A stretch of DNA of 64,000 nt from Anticarsia gemmatalis (GCF_050436995.1 NC_134753.1:11966001-12030000); one strand, 5' to 3'. Counted from the stretch's first letter, positions 47,301 to 59,600 are shown. Notes: generated by a model from the letters alone, not told the origin. A program made the numbers and translations.

Positions 47301-49788
47301 ACCAAATGCCTTATAACAAATCTCCCGGTGAAGATGGTGTTTCAACGGAAATTCTCAAATTTGCATCTCCTATTATTTTACGACATATTACCAACTTATT
47401 TAATACTATTCTAAAAACTGGAAAAATCCCTCGTCAAATGTGCTATTCCAACATAATCCTCCTTCATAAAAAAGGCGACAAAGCTGACATCAATAATTAC
47501 AGACCTATTAGTCTAATACCACACCCCTATAAAGCCTTTATAAAGATAATTTACAACCGAATTGACGGTTATCTCGATTCCCACCAACCTCCCGAACAAG
47601 CCGGTTTTCGCCCAGGATATTCAACAATTGACCACTTACACACCATCAATCAAGTAATAGAGAAGCACTCTGAATTTCATATACCGCTCTACTTAGCTTT
47701 CATAGATTATACAAAAGCATTTGACAGTGTCACTCATAAGTCCATATTTACCGCCTTAGCACAACAAGAAATAGATCAAAGTTACATAGACCTCCTCAGT
47801 AATATATATTCTAATAGCACGGCAAACATTAAAATCAGCCGCCCCGGACCAACATTTAAAATAGACAAAGGTGTCAAACAGGGTGACCCACTGTCTCCCA
47901 AACTTTTCACAAGCACTCTTGAGGAGATATTTAAAACCCTAGCAGACTCATGGCAGTCAAAAGGAATCAAGGTTGGGGACAGAAAACTCACAAACCTACG
48001 CTTTGCGGATGACATCGTCCTCTTTGCATCATCCGCCTCAGAACTGCAAGACATGCTCCAAGATCTGAGCGCGGCAAGCCTTGAGGTTGGACTAATGATG
48101 AATCGGTCCAAAACTAAGGTCATGACCAACAGCACGATGCGTAAGGTCATGGTAGACGGGCAAGATATACAATATGTCGATGAGTATATCTACCTTGGCC
48201 AGCTAGTCTCTTTCGAAAACAGGCAGGATAAAGAGATCGATCGCCGTATCGAAAACGCCTGGAAAAGCTACTGGTCAATGAAATCATTGCTCAAGGGTAA
48301 CCTTGCAATGATACATAAACGAAGACTCATCGATATGTGTATCTTGCCTGTCCTAACTTACGGTGCTCAAACGTGGTCGCTGACTGAAGCTCAAAAGTCC
48401 AAGCTGAAGGTTTGCCAAAGAGCCATAGAGCGAAGCGTCTTAGGTATTAAACTAGCAGACCGAATTCCAAATACCGAAATCCGCTCAAAAACGGGAGTCG
48501 CTGATGTGGGCACTAAGGCTGCGCGGCTAAAATGGGATTGGGCAGGACACATCATCAGGATGCACTCAGATAGGTGGGCAAGAATCGTGACCGAATGGAC
48601 GCCTGAGGGCCGACGACGTCGAGGTAGGCCACGAAAACGTTGGAGCGATGACTTGGACATCTATCTGGAGGATTGGCGTGAGATAGCCGTTGACAGGGAC
48701 CGATGGAAGATTTTGGGGGAGACCTTTGCCCAACAATGGGACAGTACGGGTTAACAAAAAAACAAAAAAAAAAACTTATAATCAAAGAAGTTTTTTCAAA
48801 AACTTTGCCCAAATATTATATAACTAACACCCAGTAACTAAATAAGTAAACATTATATTATTAGTTTTTTTTTACACTTACAAACTACAATGACTGCAAG
48901 GTCAGACAAGTGTCATAACAGGCACTTAAGAGATAATATTATTTTATCTTCAAAATAAAACATTGTAAATTAAACATGATAAATTACAATACCTGAGTGT
49001 AAATGCATTGCATTGAATGTCCCAATGCATCCTCGAAGACGATGCTCCTTGCCAATTTTCCATGTCACAAACAGGGGACTGAGAAAAAAAAACCAAACGT
49101 AATTTTCATATCTCCAGGAAAAAAAAAACAAACTTCAAAAGATGTAGAATATAAAGTATAAACAACCTTTACAAATTAGACATTCTGTAATAGTGCAGAC
49201 AATGAGCCAGACTGCTCCACTCATGTACACACCATTATAAACTTTATGCATTTCCACACAAAGAAGCATTTAGCATGCACATTTTTGGAAGTGATGGGAG
49301 AGTGGGTGTATTGACCGCGAATAAAAAACAAAATTACCTTTGCGTGGTCGTCATAAATAAGCACACGTAATTTATTACTGTGTGCACTTGTACTCCCTAT
49401 GCAAATTAGTGAAAGTGAAAATATGCATCTATTTGCAATGTACTGAATAGACCTGTATTTGAAAAAGGTTTTATACATTACGCTCTGACCTCATTAGAAA
49501 CAAAGATGTGGAGGTACCAGACAAAGCATGCCCAAGGGAAGGCAAGAATATTATTATCAAGCAGTGTTATACTTACAAGAATGAACCAACTTACTAGGCA
49601 TCGTTAGTAAAATTTGGCGTTTGAGGAGGGTCCATACTGTGCAGCTGACAATACAAAACATCGAAACAAAAGTAACACATATCAGGAATAGCTACAGACT
49701 CTTGGTAACCATTCAAAGGTCGATCTATATTATTACTGTATGAGTTATTTAGTTTCTGTTTTTTCGTTCCACAACATACTGAAGACAT
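44348..49788 (-). CDS. AMMECR1: AMMECR1 orthologue
   Basis: Four exons on the minus strand: 49595-49788, 48993-49078, 45404-45634 and 44348-44502. They join in phase to 221 codons plus TAG. AMMECR1 is a conserved nuclear protein of unknown biochemical role, linked in humans to a developmental syndrome. The start MSSVCCGTKKQKLN matches the family's N-terminus; then MCYFCFDVLYCQL, FVTWKIGKEHRLRGCIGTF with the invariant RGCIGTF core, LREYAITSALKDSRF, LGKHGIRIEF, GTKRTATYLPQVA and GWDQIQTIDSLLRKGGYKA. The human protein is about 333 aa; the insect form lacks its long Gly/Ser-rich N-terminal insert. An in-frame ATG at 49815 would add nine residues. Exon 1 ends within a codon (TA at the donor), completed to Tyr by exon 2. 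Confidence 0.93.
46530..46539. repeat. Target-site duplication, left copy
   Basis: acttataatc directly precedes the truncated RTE element and is repeated exactly at 48774-48783 after its A-rich tail. Confidence 0.85.
46540..48773 (+). mobile_element. 5'-truncated RTE-class LINE in AMMECR1 intron 2
   Basis: The element runs from just inside the endonuclease domain to an A-rich tail (acaaaaaaacaaaaaaaaaaa). It is bordered by an identical 10-bp direct repeat (acttataatc at 46530-46539 and 48774-48783), the mark of target-primed integration. It is antisense to AMMECR1. A single frame is open from 46538 to the stop at 48754. It lost its 5' part, as most LINE copies do, so it cannot move by itself. 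Confidence 0.88.
46541..48754 (+). CDS. RTE-class LINE ORF (endonuclease C-terminus and reverse transcriptase), 5' truncated
   Basis: The frame is open without stops from 46538 to TAA at 48752-48754. The first residues, WTWVSPNNNTRNEIDFVLT and then SDHRPI, are the C-terminal motifs of an APE-type endonuclease. The first ATG (47060) is internal and not a real start. The reverse transcriptase follows: KSPGEDGVSTEILK, NYRPISLI, EQAGFRPGYSTIDHL, FIDYTKAFDSV, GVKQGDPLSPKLF and LRFADDIVLF with the catalytic FADD. The C-terminal part reads YLGQLVSFENRQDKEI, TYGAQTWSL, RWAGHI-like DWAGHIIRM, GRPRKRWSDDL and GETFAQQWDSTG. That order is typical of RTE elements. Low decay suggests a young insertion. Confidence 0.88.
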   Translation, partial: RRWTWVSPNNNTRNEIDFVLTSHTDIVKDVSVINKIKFSSDHRPIRAKIKFNFKIHRAKTFKHRFRKLSAEELIANEEQLNQKLINYFEPLNLVNLDAEAQYDKIVTGIHKCINNLKTNKKKNKKLSPSTLDLINDRNKYGIGTTKYRELDKQIKRSIRRDIRNINTHLVTIALEKHRSLRTAKQGITKGKTWINNIRDDSGMKHHNRDKIVETCTNFYSKLYSDPNKRHSKIDFKFSDTIDDITSTEVLKIINQMPYNKSPGEDGVSTEILKFASPIILRHITNLFNTILKTGKIPRQMCYSNIILLHKKGDKADINNYRPISLIPHPYKAFIKIIYNRIDGYLDSHQPPEQAGFRPGYSTIDHLHTINQVIEKHSEFHIPLYLAFIDYTKAFDSVTHKSIFTALAQQEIDQSYIDLLSNIYSNSTANIKISRPGPTFKIDKGVKQGDPLSPKLFTSTLEEIFKTLADSWQSKGIKVGDRKLTNLRFADDIVLFASSASELQDMLQDLSAASLEVGLMMNRSKTKVMTNSTMRKVMVDGQDIQYVDEYIYLGQLVSFENRQDKEIDRRIENAWKSYWSMKSLLKGNLAMIHKRRLIDMCILPVLTYGAQTWSLTEAQKSKLKVCQRAIERSVLGIKLADRIPNTEIRSKTGVADVGTKAARLKWDWAGHIIRMHSDRWARIVTEWTPEGRRRRGRPRKRWSDDLDIYLEDWREIAVDRDRWKILGETFAQQWDSTG
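48774..48783. repeat. Target-site duplication, right copy
   Basis: acttataatc immediately after the A-rich tail; its first A could belong to the tail, so the duplication is 9 or 10 bases. Confidence 0.85.
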
Positions 49789-50602
49789 CTTGGTTTTTAT
49801 AGAAATTAATAACACTAAATCTACGAAACAAAGCAGTCACGAGAGTCTTAAAAGTAAACGAAACCAAACACTCGTTTCTTTCAATGGGGTTCTAAAACCA
49901 CAGGCTATATTCACGTCAATGAGCGAATGAGCCTGTAGAAATTACATTTGACAGGCGTAGTGATGTAAATATTCACATGTTTAGTTCGTTTTTGGTAACT
50001 CTTTTCAAATATTTTATGCCAATCTATTAATTAATCAATGTTCTTGTAGGTAATTACTAGCATTTATTTGGCATATTACAACATTCAAAATGAATTTGGC
50101 CTAAGTATTTAGATTTCTTTTAATAGTTCATTTTAGGAAACAAAATTATGACCACACAACATTTAAATTCTGCGTCCTATTCAATTTATTTACTGAACTC
50201 TTATAATTAAAAGAAATTTCGTAATGAATAGACTGTAAACGAATACAAGTTCAATTTATGACAAAACAAAAATCAATTCTTTCGTTTTATTACAGACAGT
50301 GTGGTGCTATAGACTTTTATCTGTATTTATTGTCTTTGCTTTATTACTAGACAGTCTGTCAATGGTCGACAGTGTTTACAAAAAAAGTAATTTAGTAGTT
50401 TATGGAGCGATGGCTGTCATCGAGTTTTATTTTAATATAGTAGAAAATAAGAAAAGAAGCTTTGAGTGCACATAAAATGAAGATATTTTCGTGAATCATG
50501 TACATGTTTTACAATTTCCTCTTAGGTATAAGTGAAATAATCATATATCTGTATTTAGAACCATTAGTGATGTTGTGTGAAAAAGCTTGCTAAGTTCTGA
50601 CG
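49789..50602. promoter_or_regulatory. Divergent promoter region between AMMECR1 and RSF1
   Basis: The two start codons face away from each other across 814 bases. The region is AT-rich, with no TATA box or CpG-rich block I can assign with confidence. Both 5' UTRs and both promoters must lie here unless further non-coding exons exist. Shared control is inferred from the arrangement only. Confidence 0.5.
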
Positions 50603-53600
50603 ATGGCGTCCGATGGTGAAATTTCGTGTGCGAATGATCCTAATTTCGCTGTTATTTACTCGTTTCTAAAAACATTCGGCAAATTGTATGGCTTAGATGT
50701 ACCTACGTTAACAAAATTGCAAGAATTCATTGAGAATACACAAGAAGGTAAGGTATCATCGCACATTCGTCATTCGCAATCATAAACAAACATCTTATAA
50801 GTTTTTTGTTGTTAGTATTGGATCCATTGAAAGAACTGCACTTGAGATTACTGCGTCGTGCTCAGAAATCAGTGCCGAGCAACAGATGGGAGAGGTGTAT
50901 GATAAAGTTTTGCCATCAACAAGGTCACCATCAGGAGGCTTGGGAGATCGAGAGGTTCTCTTACAAGAAAGCTAGCACACAGATCAAATTGAAAGTGTTG
51001 AAGGTAATTACGCCTACTCGGTTTTTTCCTAGATGGTGTGCATCAAATCTCATTTATTAGTGGCAGTAAATACTTTCACAAATGATTCATGCTTGAGTGT
51101 GTAGTGTGTGTACTCTTCAAGTGAGTTTTACTCTAATGAGGTTTACATATTAAGGATATTTGCTTAGACAACAGACATAGCAGTTATTTTAAAGCATGTT
51201 TGTTTGAACTTATGAATAGATGTTTGTACTTCTTTTTTGTATTTGAAATTTTATTTATTGAGGAAATTATGGCGGTGAGCCAAATATTTTGCATGCTTTA
51301 GTTTCTATGTCAATTGTTTCTATAAATGTAAATAAAAATGTTCAAGTAATTTTTCACACAAAATAGTTAATTTAGGCTATACCTCATACATTTTAAGTGA
51401 TTAAAATGTAAATAATTAGATACTAGTGTGGTAAATTACCATAATTAACATATTATACTGTTTATTTCAGTTGCTACTAGAACATCAGTTCACTTGCCAC
51501 CCAAAGTTTAAGAATGCTGTCAATGCTCTATCATGTAAGGACCTGCGGTTGGATCCTATTGGCAGGGACAAGAATGGGTGTGTGTACTGGCTGCAGGTAG
51601 ACCATGAGGCTAACCTTTGTTTGTATAAAGAAGATCAAGATGAGGAAACATGGCAACTAGTAGCTAGGTATGTAACAACTATTTTCTTTGTTGAATTATT
51701 TGATAAAAGTGATAATTTCAGTGACACTGGTTCTGTTATAGAATTGTTATGCATTGCTATTGCTAGATTAAATAAGTTTATAGAATTATACACAAGGCAG
51801 AGGATTTAATAAAGAAAAGAGAATAATGTACTCTCACATAAATTGTGAAATGAAAAGCAGATTTATGTTAGATGTTTTTGAAGTCTAAGTCATTTAATGA
51901 TAGAATATTGATATATTTATTAGCAATATAAGAATATATTATCTACACTTACATATTCTCATTTGTGACTGTTTAATATTAGTGAACAAATGAACATATA
52001 CATGCTCTATGACTTATATTTGCTTTAAACAACATTGTATTTGTTTATAGGACTAGAGAAGAGCTGGTAAAAGTAATAGGTCAGTTGAAAAGTGGTGAGG
52101 ATGTGTGTCCTCTAGTATCATCGAATGTCAATGAGGACTCCAGCAGTGCTGAGGCTCCACCACAGTTCACGGCACAAGAGGTAACTACATGTTTTATTAA
52201 TTAATTGCCTAAGCATTAACTGTATGGAATAGATCATAAGAGAAAGTACATATAGTTAATATGTGGTTTGATTGCATACAAACTACAGAAATTTATGTCT
52301 TCTGTATGTATATTTTGTATTATAAACTAGCTGTAAGTTTACTATAAGTTTAAAATAGAATAAAATTGAAATTCTCTCAATAAAAGCCTTTATGCACTGT
52401 TTCTATGTTACTTTATCTTATTAAGTAAATAGATTTTTGCAAGATTCCTCAATAGTTGTACTTCATAAAATATTGTTATTTTTGCAGCCTGCTAGCAAAT
52501 CATCAGAAGTGGAGGAAGAAGAAAACGAAGAAGAGTTCCTAAGCCCAGAGTCAGAATCAGAACATGAAGCAGAAGAACAGAAACAAGAAGACCCAGCCTC
52601 AGATCCACTCTCCAACACAGAAGAGAAGGAGGGACCTGAACCTATTGAACCTGAACCTATTGAACCCTCAGACAATAAACAAATTGAAACTGTAAATGTT
52701 CCTGAACCCAGTGAAGATAAACCCCCTCCTGAAAATATTGAACCAGAGCAGCCAGAAACAATAGAGCCAGAGAAAACAGAAAAGGCAGCAGAAAAAAGCC
52801 CAGAAAAAAGTCCTGAAAGAGAAAAATCTCCAGAACTTGCTGAAAAAGAAAGTAAAGAAGAGAAGACAGAAGAATTAGCAAAAGATGAAGAAGTAAGCGA
52901 AGCAATAGAAGAACCGGTGATGGTTGTGACAGGGGAAGGTAATGGGGCCGACTGTGAAAGTTCATGGGCTGATTTCGAAAACTACATCATTGGTGAAGAA
53001 ATTTCTGAACCAGTCATGTTTTTCTATGGTGAAGGTTGGGGATACGACAATGACACCGGTAACCCAGAAGCCATAGAACAAGAAAATAGCCCAGAAGAAA
53101 ATTCTGCAGAAGAAAACGGAAACGGAAATGAAGAATGTGTTAATGGTGAACATTTAAATGAACTTTCTAATTCAAGCAATAAAAGTAAAATAAGTAAAAA
53201 TGTTAAATTAAAAAGTAGTATACCTTCTGTAGCTAAAAGATCTTTAAAAAAACAATCTAATGATACCACAGAAGTATTAAATCCTGACTCTAAGAAGCAC
53301 TGTATGCGCGACGAAGAAGAACCCGACACAACTAATTCTACTAAAAGTACAGAAAATGACTTAAAAAGGGAGGCTAGCGTCAACGACAAAAGTACGACGG
53401 ATAGCGAAAGTCCCAAGAAAAACAATATAAAAAAAGGCAGAAGTAAAGTGAAAAAGAAATCCAATGCAGCAAGAAATTTAAAACTAAAAAATTCAGAAGT
53501 AGTTAATTCAGAGACTGATAACTGTCACGATAGTAAAACAAGTATTATTGAGAAGAGAAAAAGCAGTGTATCTTCTGTAGATCAAGAAGATGGAGTCAAC

Positions 53601-56600
53601 ACAGAGAATGAGAAAGAGAAGAGTCCTGATAAAGAGTTGAAAGTAGAAGATCCCTTACCTCCAAAAAAGTTACGATTAGAAATGACGCCCGAGAGTGATG
53701 TAAACGCACATTCCAAGGAAACGGGAGATAGTGTAGATAACAGTGAAATCAAGAAAGACATTGTGAATAATGTTGAAACACCTATATCACAAAGAAAGAA
53801 AATCAAAGCTAACAAAGGTAAATTTAAAAGAAAAAAGATAGTAAAAGAAAATGACGATAATGTAGATAAGAATAGTGACAAAGACACGGCTAATGACAAT
53901 GGTAAGAAAGAATGTAAATCATTGAAAAGATCGTTGTTAGACACCACAATCAGTGGCAATAATAAATCTGAATCTCAAAGCGAAAGTGAGGACGATGAAC
54001 CTATAACTAGCGGCAAGCGGCTTAAAATTAAACCTAAGAAAATTATTACTTCTTCAAGGTAACATCTTACTTTGTAATTTAATAAAATCTTTCTCATAAT
54101 TGATGTTTGCGTGTGAATGAGTTGTCAATGTATGGTTTTGTTTCAGAAAAAAGATAGAAGCGAAATTGCGGGCGAAGCAATCGAGTGACGAATCTGAGGA
54201 GGAGACTCTCTATAGTATAGGTATTTTAAAACTATGATAATTTCATACACAGAATATAAGTCTACAAAAAAATTACACACGATTTTGACCACGAAGCAAA
54301 TAAACATTTGGGCTTTTACTCTTATGCTGATTAAGAATTTCATACACAAATTATTAGTATCGAAAAAACTTGCATTCGATGTCGACCGCTATGTATAAAT
54401 CCGTGTTTTTTTATTACTTACTGTCCTCGTAAAAAACCACACTTTTTCTGAATAACATAGGCGTAGTGTGGCTTTTCGTGTTATTGAAAGAATTTTCAAA
54501 AACGAGGTCAATACTTCCTAACATAAAATATGCATTTCAGCAGGTAAAAAATCAACTAAAAAACTGGTGAAAAAGAAAAACAAAGTGAAAGTGAAAGAAA
54601 AAGAGAAAGGCAAAGATGAGAAGAAGTCGAAATCTGGCCGAGCGTCGGAGGACTCTGACGTGGCGCCTGTGAGACAGTCGCGGAGGATCGCGCAGATGAA
54701 GATCAAGGAGGAGGCTGAGCGGAGACATTTAGAAGAAGTTGCACTTAGAGAAATGAAGAAAATACATAAGAAAAAGGTATACAACTAGAATTTGTACTAG
54801 TCATTATTTGTACTATTCAAATTCCCTTAAAATATTGGTTCAACCATATCTTAGTCGTGTCCGTCCATTTGTGACGCAGTATTATGTAGGGCATTGCAGA
54901 CTTTGTAACTCTGGCTTAACATCATAAGCTTGACGCGCGATTTTATGTAGAAATTTTATACTCTATAACTCTGTTTCATTCCTTTGTGACTTTTGAATAC
55001 GTATAAAACACAACCAGACTCAATAAAATATACTTTCATATAAAAAGTGTTAATAAATTTATATCTACAAACAACACGTCATTTTGACGTATAGCACGAC
55101 TTATCAGTGCGTACACGTGCACTAATAAATAAATAAATACAACTATCAATCTAAAACATTTATATTACCAGAACAAAGACGACGAAGAAGAAGAATGGGT
55201 GGCTTCAGGCGCCAGTAGCCCCGAGGCGAATCAACGACGTCGCGCGCCCACCGCCTGGCGCTCCGACTCCACCGGCCCCGAACCTGACTCCGATTCTGAT
55301 GAACCACTGTTTGAACTGCAAGAGGAGCCTGAGCGTAAGTCAACATTTTGCTAGTATTATACGACTTTTGATGTTAAACTTAAGTGCTTGTATATAAAAC
55401 TGCGATGAGACGACATAACATCTTATTAATTTACTAGCTCGTATGACGCATATTGTTGCGGTGCGAGATCGTTGCGCAAGGCTTCTCCCTTCTACAATTT
55501 AGGTGATAGGAGATGCAAATGTCACTTCGTATTGTAGTTATGAGTACAAGCACTTACTTAGATAGTATTTCCACTGAAATTACCGTCATCATTATGTTTG
55601 GGTGATTCTAATAAACTGACGTCAAAGATAATAACAAAAGTAATCTAATTAACAAAATTTTGTTACAGCTGATTTCAACAAATCGGATCATGAATTCTCG
55701 CCGGAATCAGACTTGGAAACCGGAGAACCTGTAGAGCCACTAAAGAGAGCACGTACATTACAAGAAGGTACGTCTGCTATACATAGTATACTTTGAAAAA
55801 CTAGTTTTTTAATGCATCAAAAGATTTTTTCACTGCAACATCGATACATCGATCGCGTTGTGTATTGACAGCGGGTACCTTGTTATCCAGTATCGTCTCT
55901 GTTACACTATTTAATATATATTTATGTAGCCAAGGGGGCGATTACTTCGGCCTCTCTTTATATTTATGACATTTTGTGATTTCTCAGAGAAAGACGACGG
56001 TTTCTGCAAGCGTTGCGGCAGTGCGGAACAACCGGAGTGGATACTTCTATGTGACAAGTGTGACGCGGGCTACCACGCTAGCTGCCTCAAGCCTGTGCTC
56101 TTCGTCATACCGGAGGGCGACTGGTTCTGCCCACCTTGTAACCATGTTAGTATTATGAGTTTTGACTTATGCATTTAATTGCATTATAGTAATTACTTTT
56201 TTTTATGCCCATTAAACTGCTACTGCTACTACAAATAGGATATATTTTTTTTGCTTGTACTTTTTGTATTCGTTATTTTGATAGCAATAATAACCAGTTT
56301 TACGTGCTGTCCAAGATTCAAAAAGGATCGGTTCAGTGTTTCAAATCACTACTCATGGGCTGGTTCCCTTACGATAGAGTAGAATAATTGACGAATGTTG
56401 CTTCATAACTTTCACTGCGTAAAGGGGATTTAGTACATTACTATACTAACATATTTGTTTTGTTCCCCAGGACATGTTAATAGCATCCCTAGAAGCGGAA
56501 TTGGTGAAGTTTGACGAGCTAGTGATAGCCGTGGAAGCTGAGAAGGAACGTAAGAAACAAGAGGAGCCTGTCAAGAAGGAGGAGTCGGAAGACGAGGGGG

Positions 56601-59600
56601 ATGCCGAGGCGGAAAAGGAAGAGGAAGACAAGTCTAGTGGTAAGTGATTGTATAGGATTATATATTAGGTCGGGGAAAAAGTCTTATCGCATTATAGTAT
56701 GTATGAACTTGTAATTTACCTCTACGAAGATTACAAAGAATATACCAGAATGAGTGTGATAACTTTTGATTATATTCTACAGCAGAAACATTGTTTAAAT
56801 TCTTCCCACAACCGTTTTATAATATTTTTATGTTTATGTTGGTATTTACTTTTATTTCCCCAATACCATATGGGATGAATAGCCTGGAAGAGAGAAAAAC
56901 AAAGAGAGCGAGATGTTGGGAATGTTTTAACATCCATATAGGCGGTCGATTTAAAATTTCGGTAATAAATTCCTCAATATCCATTACCGCCACAAAGTCG
57001 TCTAAAATATTTAGTGTGAAGCTGGGCCTCTGAGACCGTCCCTCCTACCTCGCTGTCGGCGCCGCTCTGTTTCATGTCGTCGCACTTATTCATTAGTACT
57101 TTAGATTCCTGCCGCTTCTCACACGTCGCGCCGTTGAGCGATTCGCTCGGATAAAACCGCGCGTGTTTTCGCTCAGAGCGTCGTCTCGTGGCGTGCTTCA
57201 AACGTTTACACTTTTTAATCTTACCGCTCGACGCCGCCGCTTTACTTGCCCCTCACAGCGGCAAGGTCGTGAACGGCCGTTATGCACCTAAATATGCTAC
57301 AAGCGGCTACTATCACAGCTCCCTCGGAGTAGTTCGTTAGCCTTTTATCTCAAACTGAGAAGTGGCCCCGTTAAACTAATATATCAATACGGCTTCAAGA
57401 TAAGTGAATAACCGTATAGTATAAAAACGTTGGTATTGTGGTGTGTCCAGAAGCCAGCGCCAGCAGCGACTGGACGTCGTCGTCGGACGAGGGCGGCGTG
57501 TACCGGCTGCGCGCGCGCCGGGCGCTGCCCGTCAGCTACCGCGCGCAGGAGTACGACCGACTCATCAGCTCCGCCATCAAGGTACACTTATAAACATTTG
57601 TTGTTTTACAATACGCGCTATCTATCTCAGCCGGCTTGAAATAAACAGTAGCTGCGCAGATGACATTTTCTGGAACTAAATGGTAATGTTACAGACGTTA
57701 CCTGTTGATCTAAACAGCTCTGCTGTTTTTTACATTTGGTTTTTGTGTGGGTTTTGACCCTGTTTTATACAAGTTTTATGATATTATGTGATCCAAAGAG
57801 TAGTATTTTCGTTGAACGTGATGTAGAGTAGCTAATTAATGCGCTGGTGAAAAATGTCTTACAAGAGGAAAATATTTTTTTATTAAAAAATATAAGGTTT
57901 TCTGCTCAAAGCAGCCAAAAGTCTTCTGCCAATGATAGAGACAATAATATTTTAGACTATAAAATTATTTTTGTATTAATTTCTAGACCCGCTCAGTAAC
58001 ATGTGTTATTTGTAGGAGGAGTACGTAGAAGCGACAACTAGCGCTGGCAACCAAGGCCGCGGTAAAGACATATCCACTATCATTGAAGCTGCCGAAGAGG
58101 AGAAGATGAAGGCAGAGAGGGAGGCCATGGAACAGGTATACTATCATCGTAATAACACCGTAAGGCTTAGCTCATATGACCGTGCGGAGCCGCATGGTAC
58201 AAAATCGGAGTAAACAGCTAGTATCGTTTACATCACCGCGCTACGACCCGCGCGCTAGGTCTTGAACCGCGCGGTTTCCCGGTTCTGTTCGCTCGGTCGA
58301 AAGTTCCGCGCGGTCATATGAACTTAGCCTAAAATACTATTACCGCCCCACATAAGAAAGAGTGAATATAAAAGTCAGTCGTCTTTATGGAACTTCAAAA
58401 TAGCAACTAATTTTCTAGTCGAAAATTAGCCTTTTTAATAATATTTGTGCCCGTAACTGTGCGACCAGATATTTCCAGTATCTCAAAGTTTATAAGTTGC
58501 ACGTATTTGGTGTTATTGAATTTAAAATGTAATGCGTAATCCTAGGCATTATTTAATGAATTAATTTGTTTCTCTCAGGGTAAACCGATTGAGAAAAAAA
58601 TAAAACGTAAGCAACGTCGCAAGCCGCGCAAGTTGAACTCATTGGAAGTACCTTCGGAAGATGACGATGAAACTGATGAGGACTTCAAGGATACTGGGTA
58701 ACTACACTATTTCTATTAAATACTAGCTGACCCGTGCAGCTCCGGTCACGATTTTACTTTGCATTTTCTTTACGGTGACCTTTTAGGTGTCTTAAAAATT
58801 ATTTGACAAAAACAATAAGTCGAATTGGTTGAGCTGTTCTTGAGTTTTGAGCTTAGCAACACATTTAGCGATAAATTTTTATGTAAAAATGATGTTTTAT
58901 GATATTTTTCAGTATTAAAGACGTCATGTTCTGCTTTGAAATGAGAAAAAAAACACCTACTTTGTTTTCAGTACATTTACTTAAATCGGATTCTTATTTG
59001 ATAAACTGCTCTAAACCATCAAACTAATATAATATGTAATCTCACCGTGAGCATAGTTTCATAAGGTTAAGGATTATTATTCTCTACTTGAATGTACAAT
59101 TTCTGTGTTAGTAGAATGGAATCATCATCAGAAGAGATATCGTCGTCGGCAGAACGTGACAGTTCCAGTGACTCGAGATCCTCTGACTCAATACCTCTCC
59201 GGCGGGCGTGTAGATCTGATAATAAAAAAGGTAAGTGCTTTGACATATAACATTGAAAGCATAATTCCCCTGAGTAAGATGTACGAATATGCATGTAGCG
59301 AAATATTTTATTTAGACATCGTACCAAGTTTCGTTTTAGTGTATCCGACGTCATATAGGCACGAGATGAAGTAAATTTTTGTATCATCGTCTTCATTAAC
59401 AGCAAATTTCTATTTACTGCTATCTATAGGACCCTCCTTGTCTAGGTATCATGCCAGCGCATTTAAATATATTAATTTATGTACAGAGCGTCCGAAACTG
59501 GCAGAATCGTCACCTGAAGTGAAGAAGAAGAAGAAGGGTTTGTTTGAAGAGAGTTCCAGTGAGTCCGCCGGTGCTAAGGAATGGTCAACACCTACCAAGA

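Larger units (their letters stand above)
45635..48992 (-). other. AMMECR1 intron 2 with LINE insertion
   Basis: The 3.4-kb intron consists mostly of the RTE-class insertion at 46540-48773. Outside it, 45635-46529 and 48784-48992 are AT-rich with nothing recognisable. Confidence 0.7.

Noticed and set aside
52463..53959. Several minus-strand open frames opposite RSF1 exon 5
   Set aside because: They mirror the Glu/Lys-rich codons of the real exon (giving Ser/Leu/Phe-rich chains) and have no independent support.
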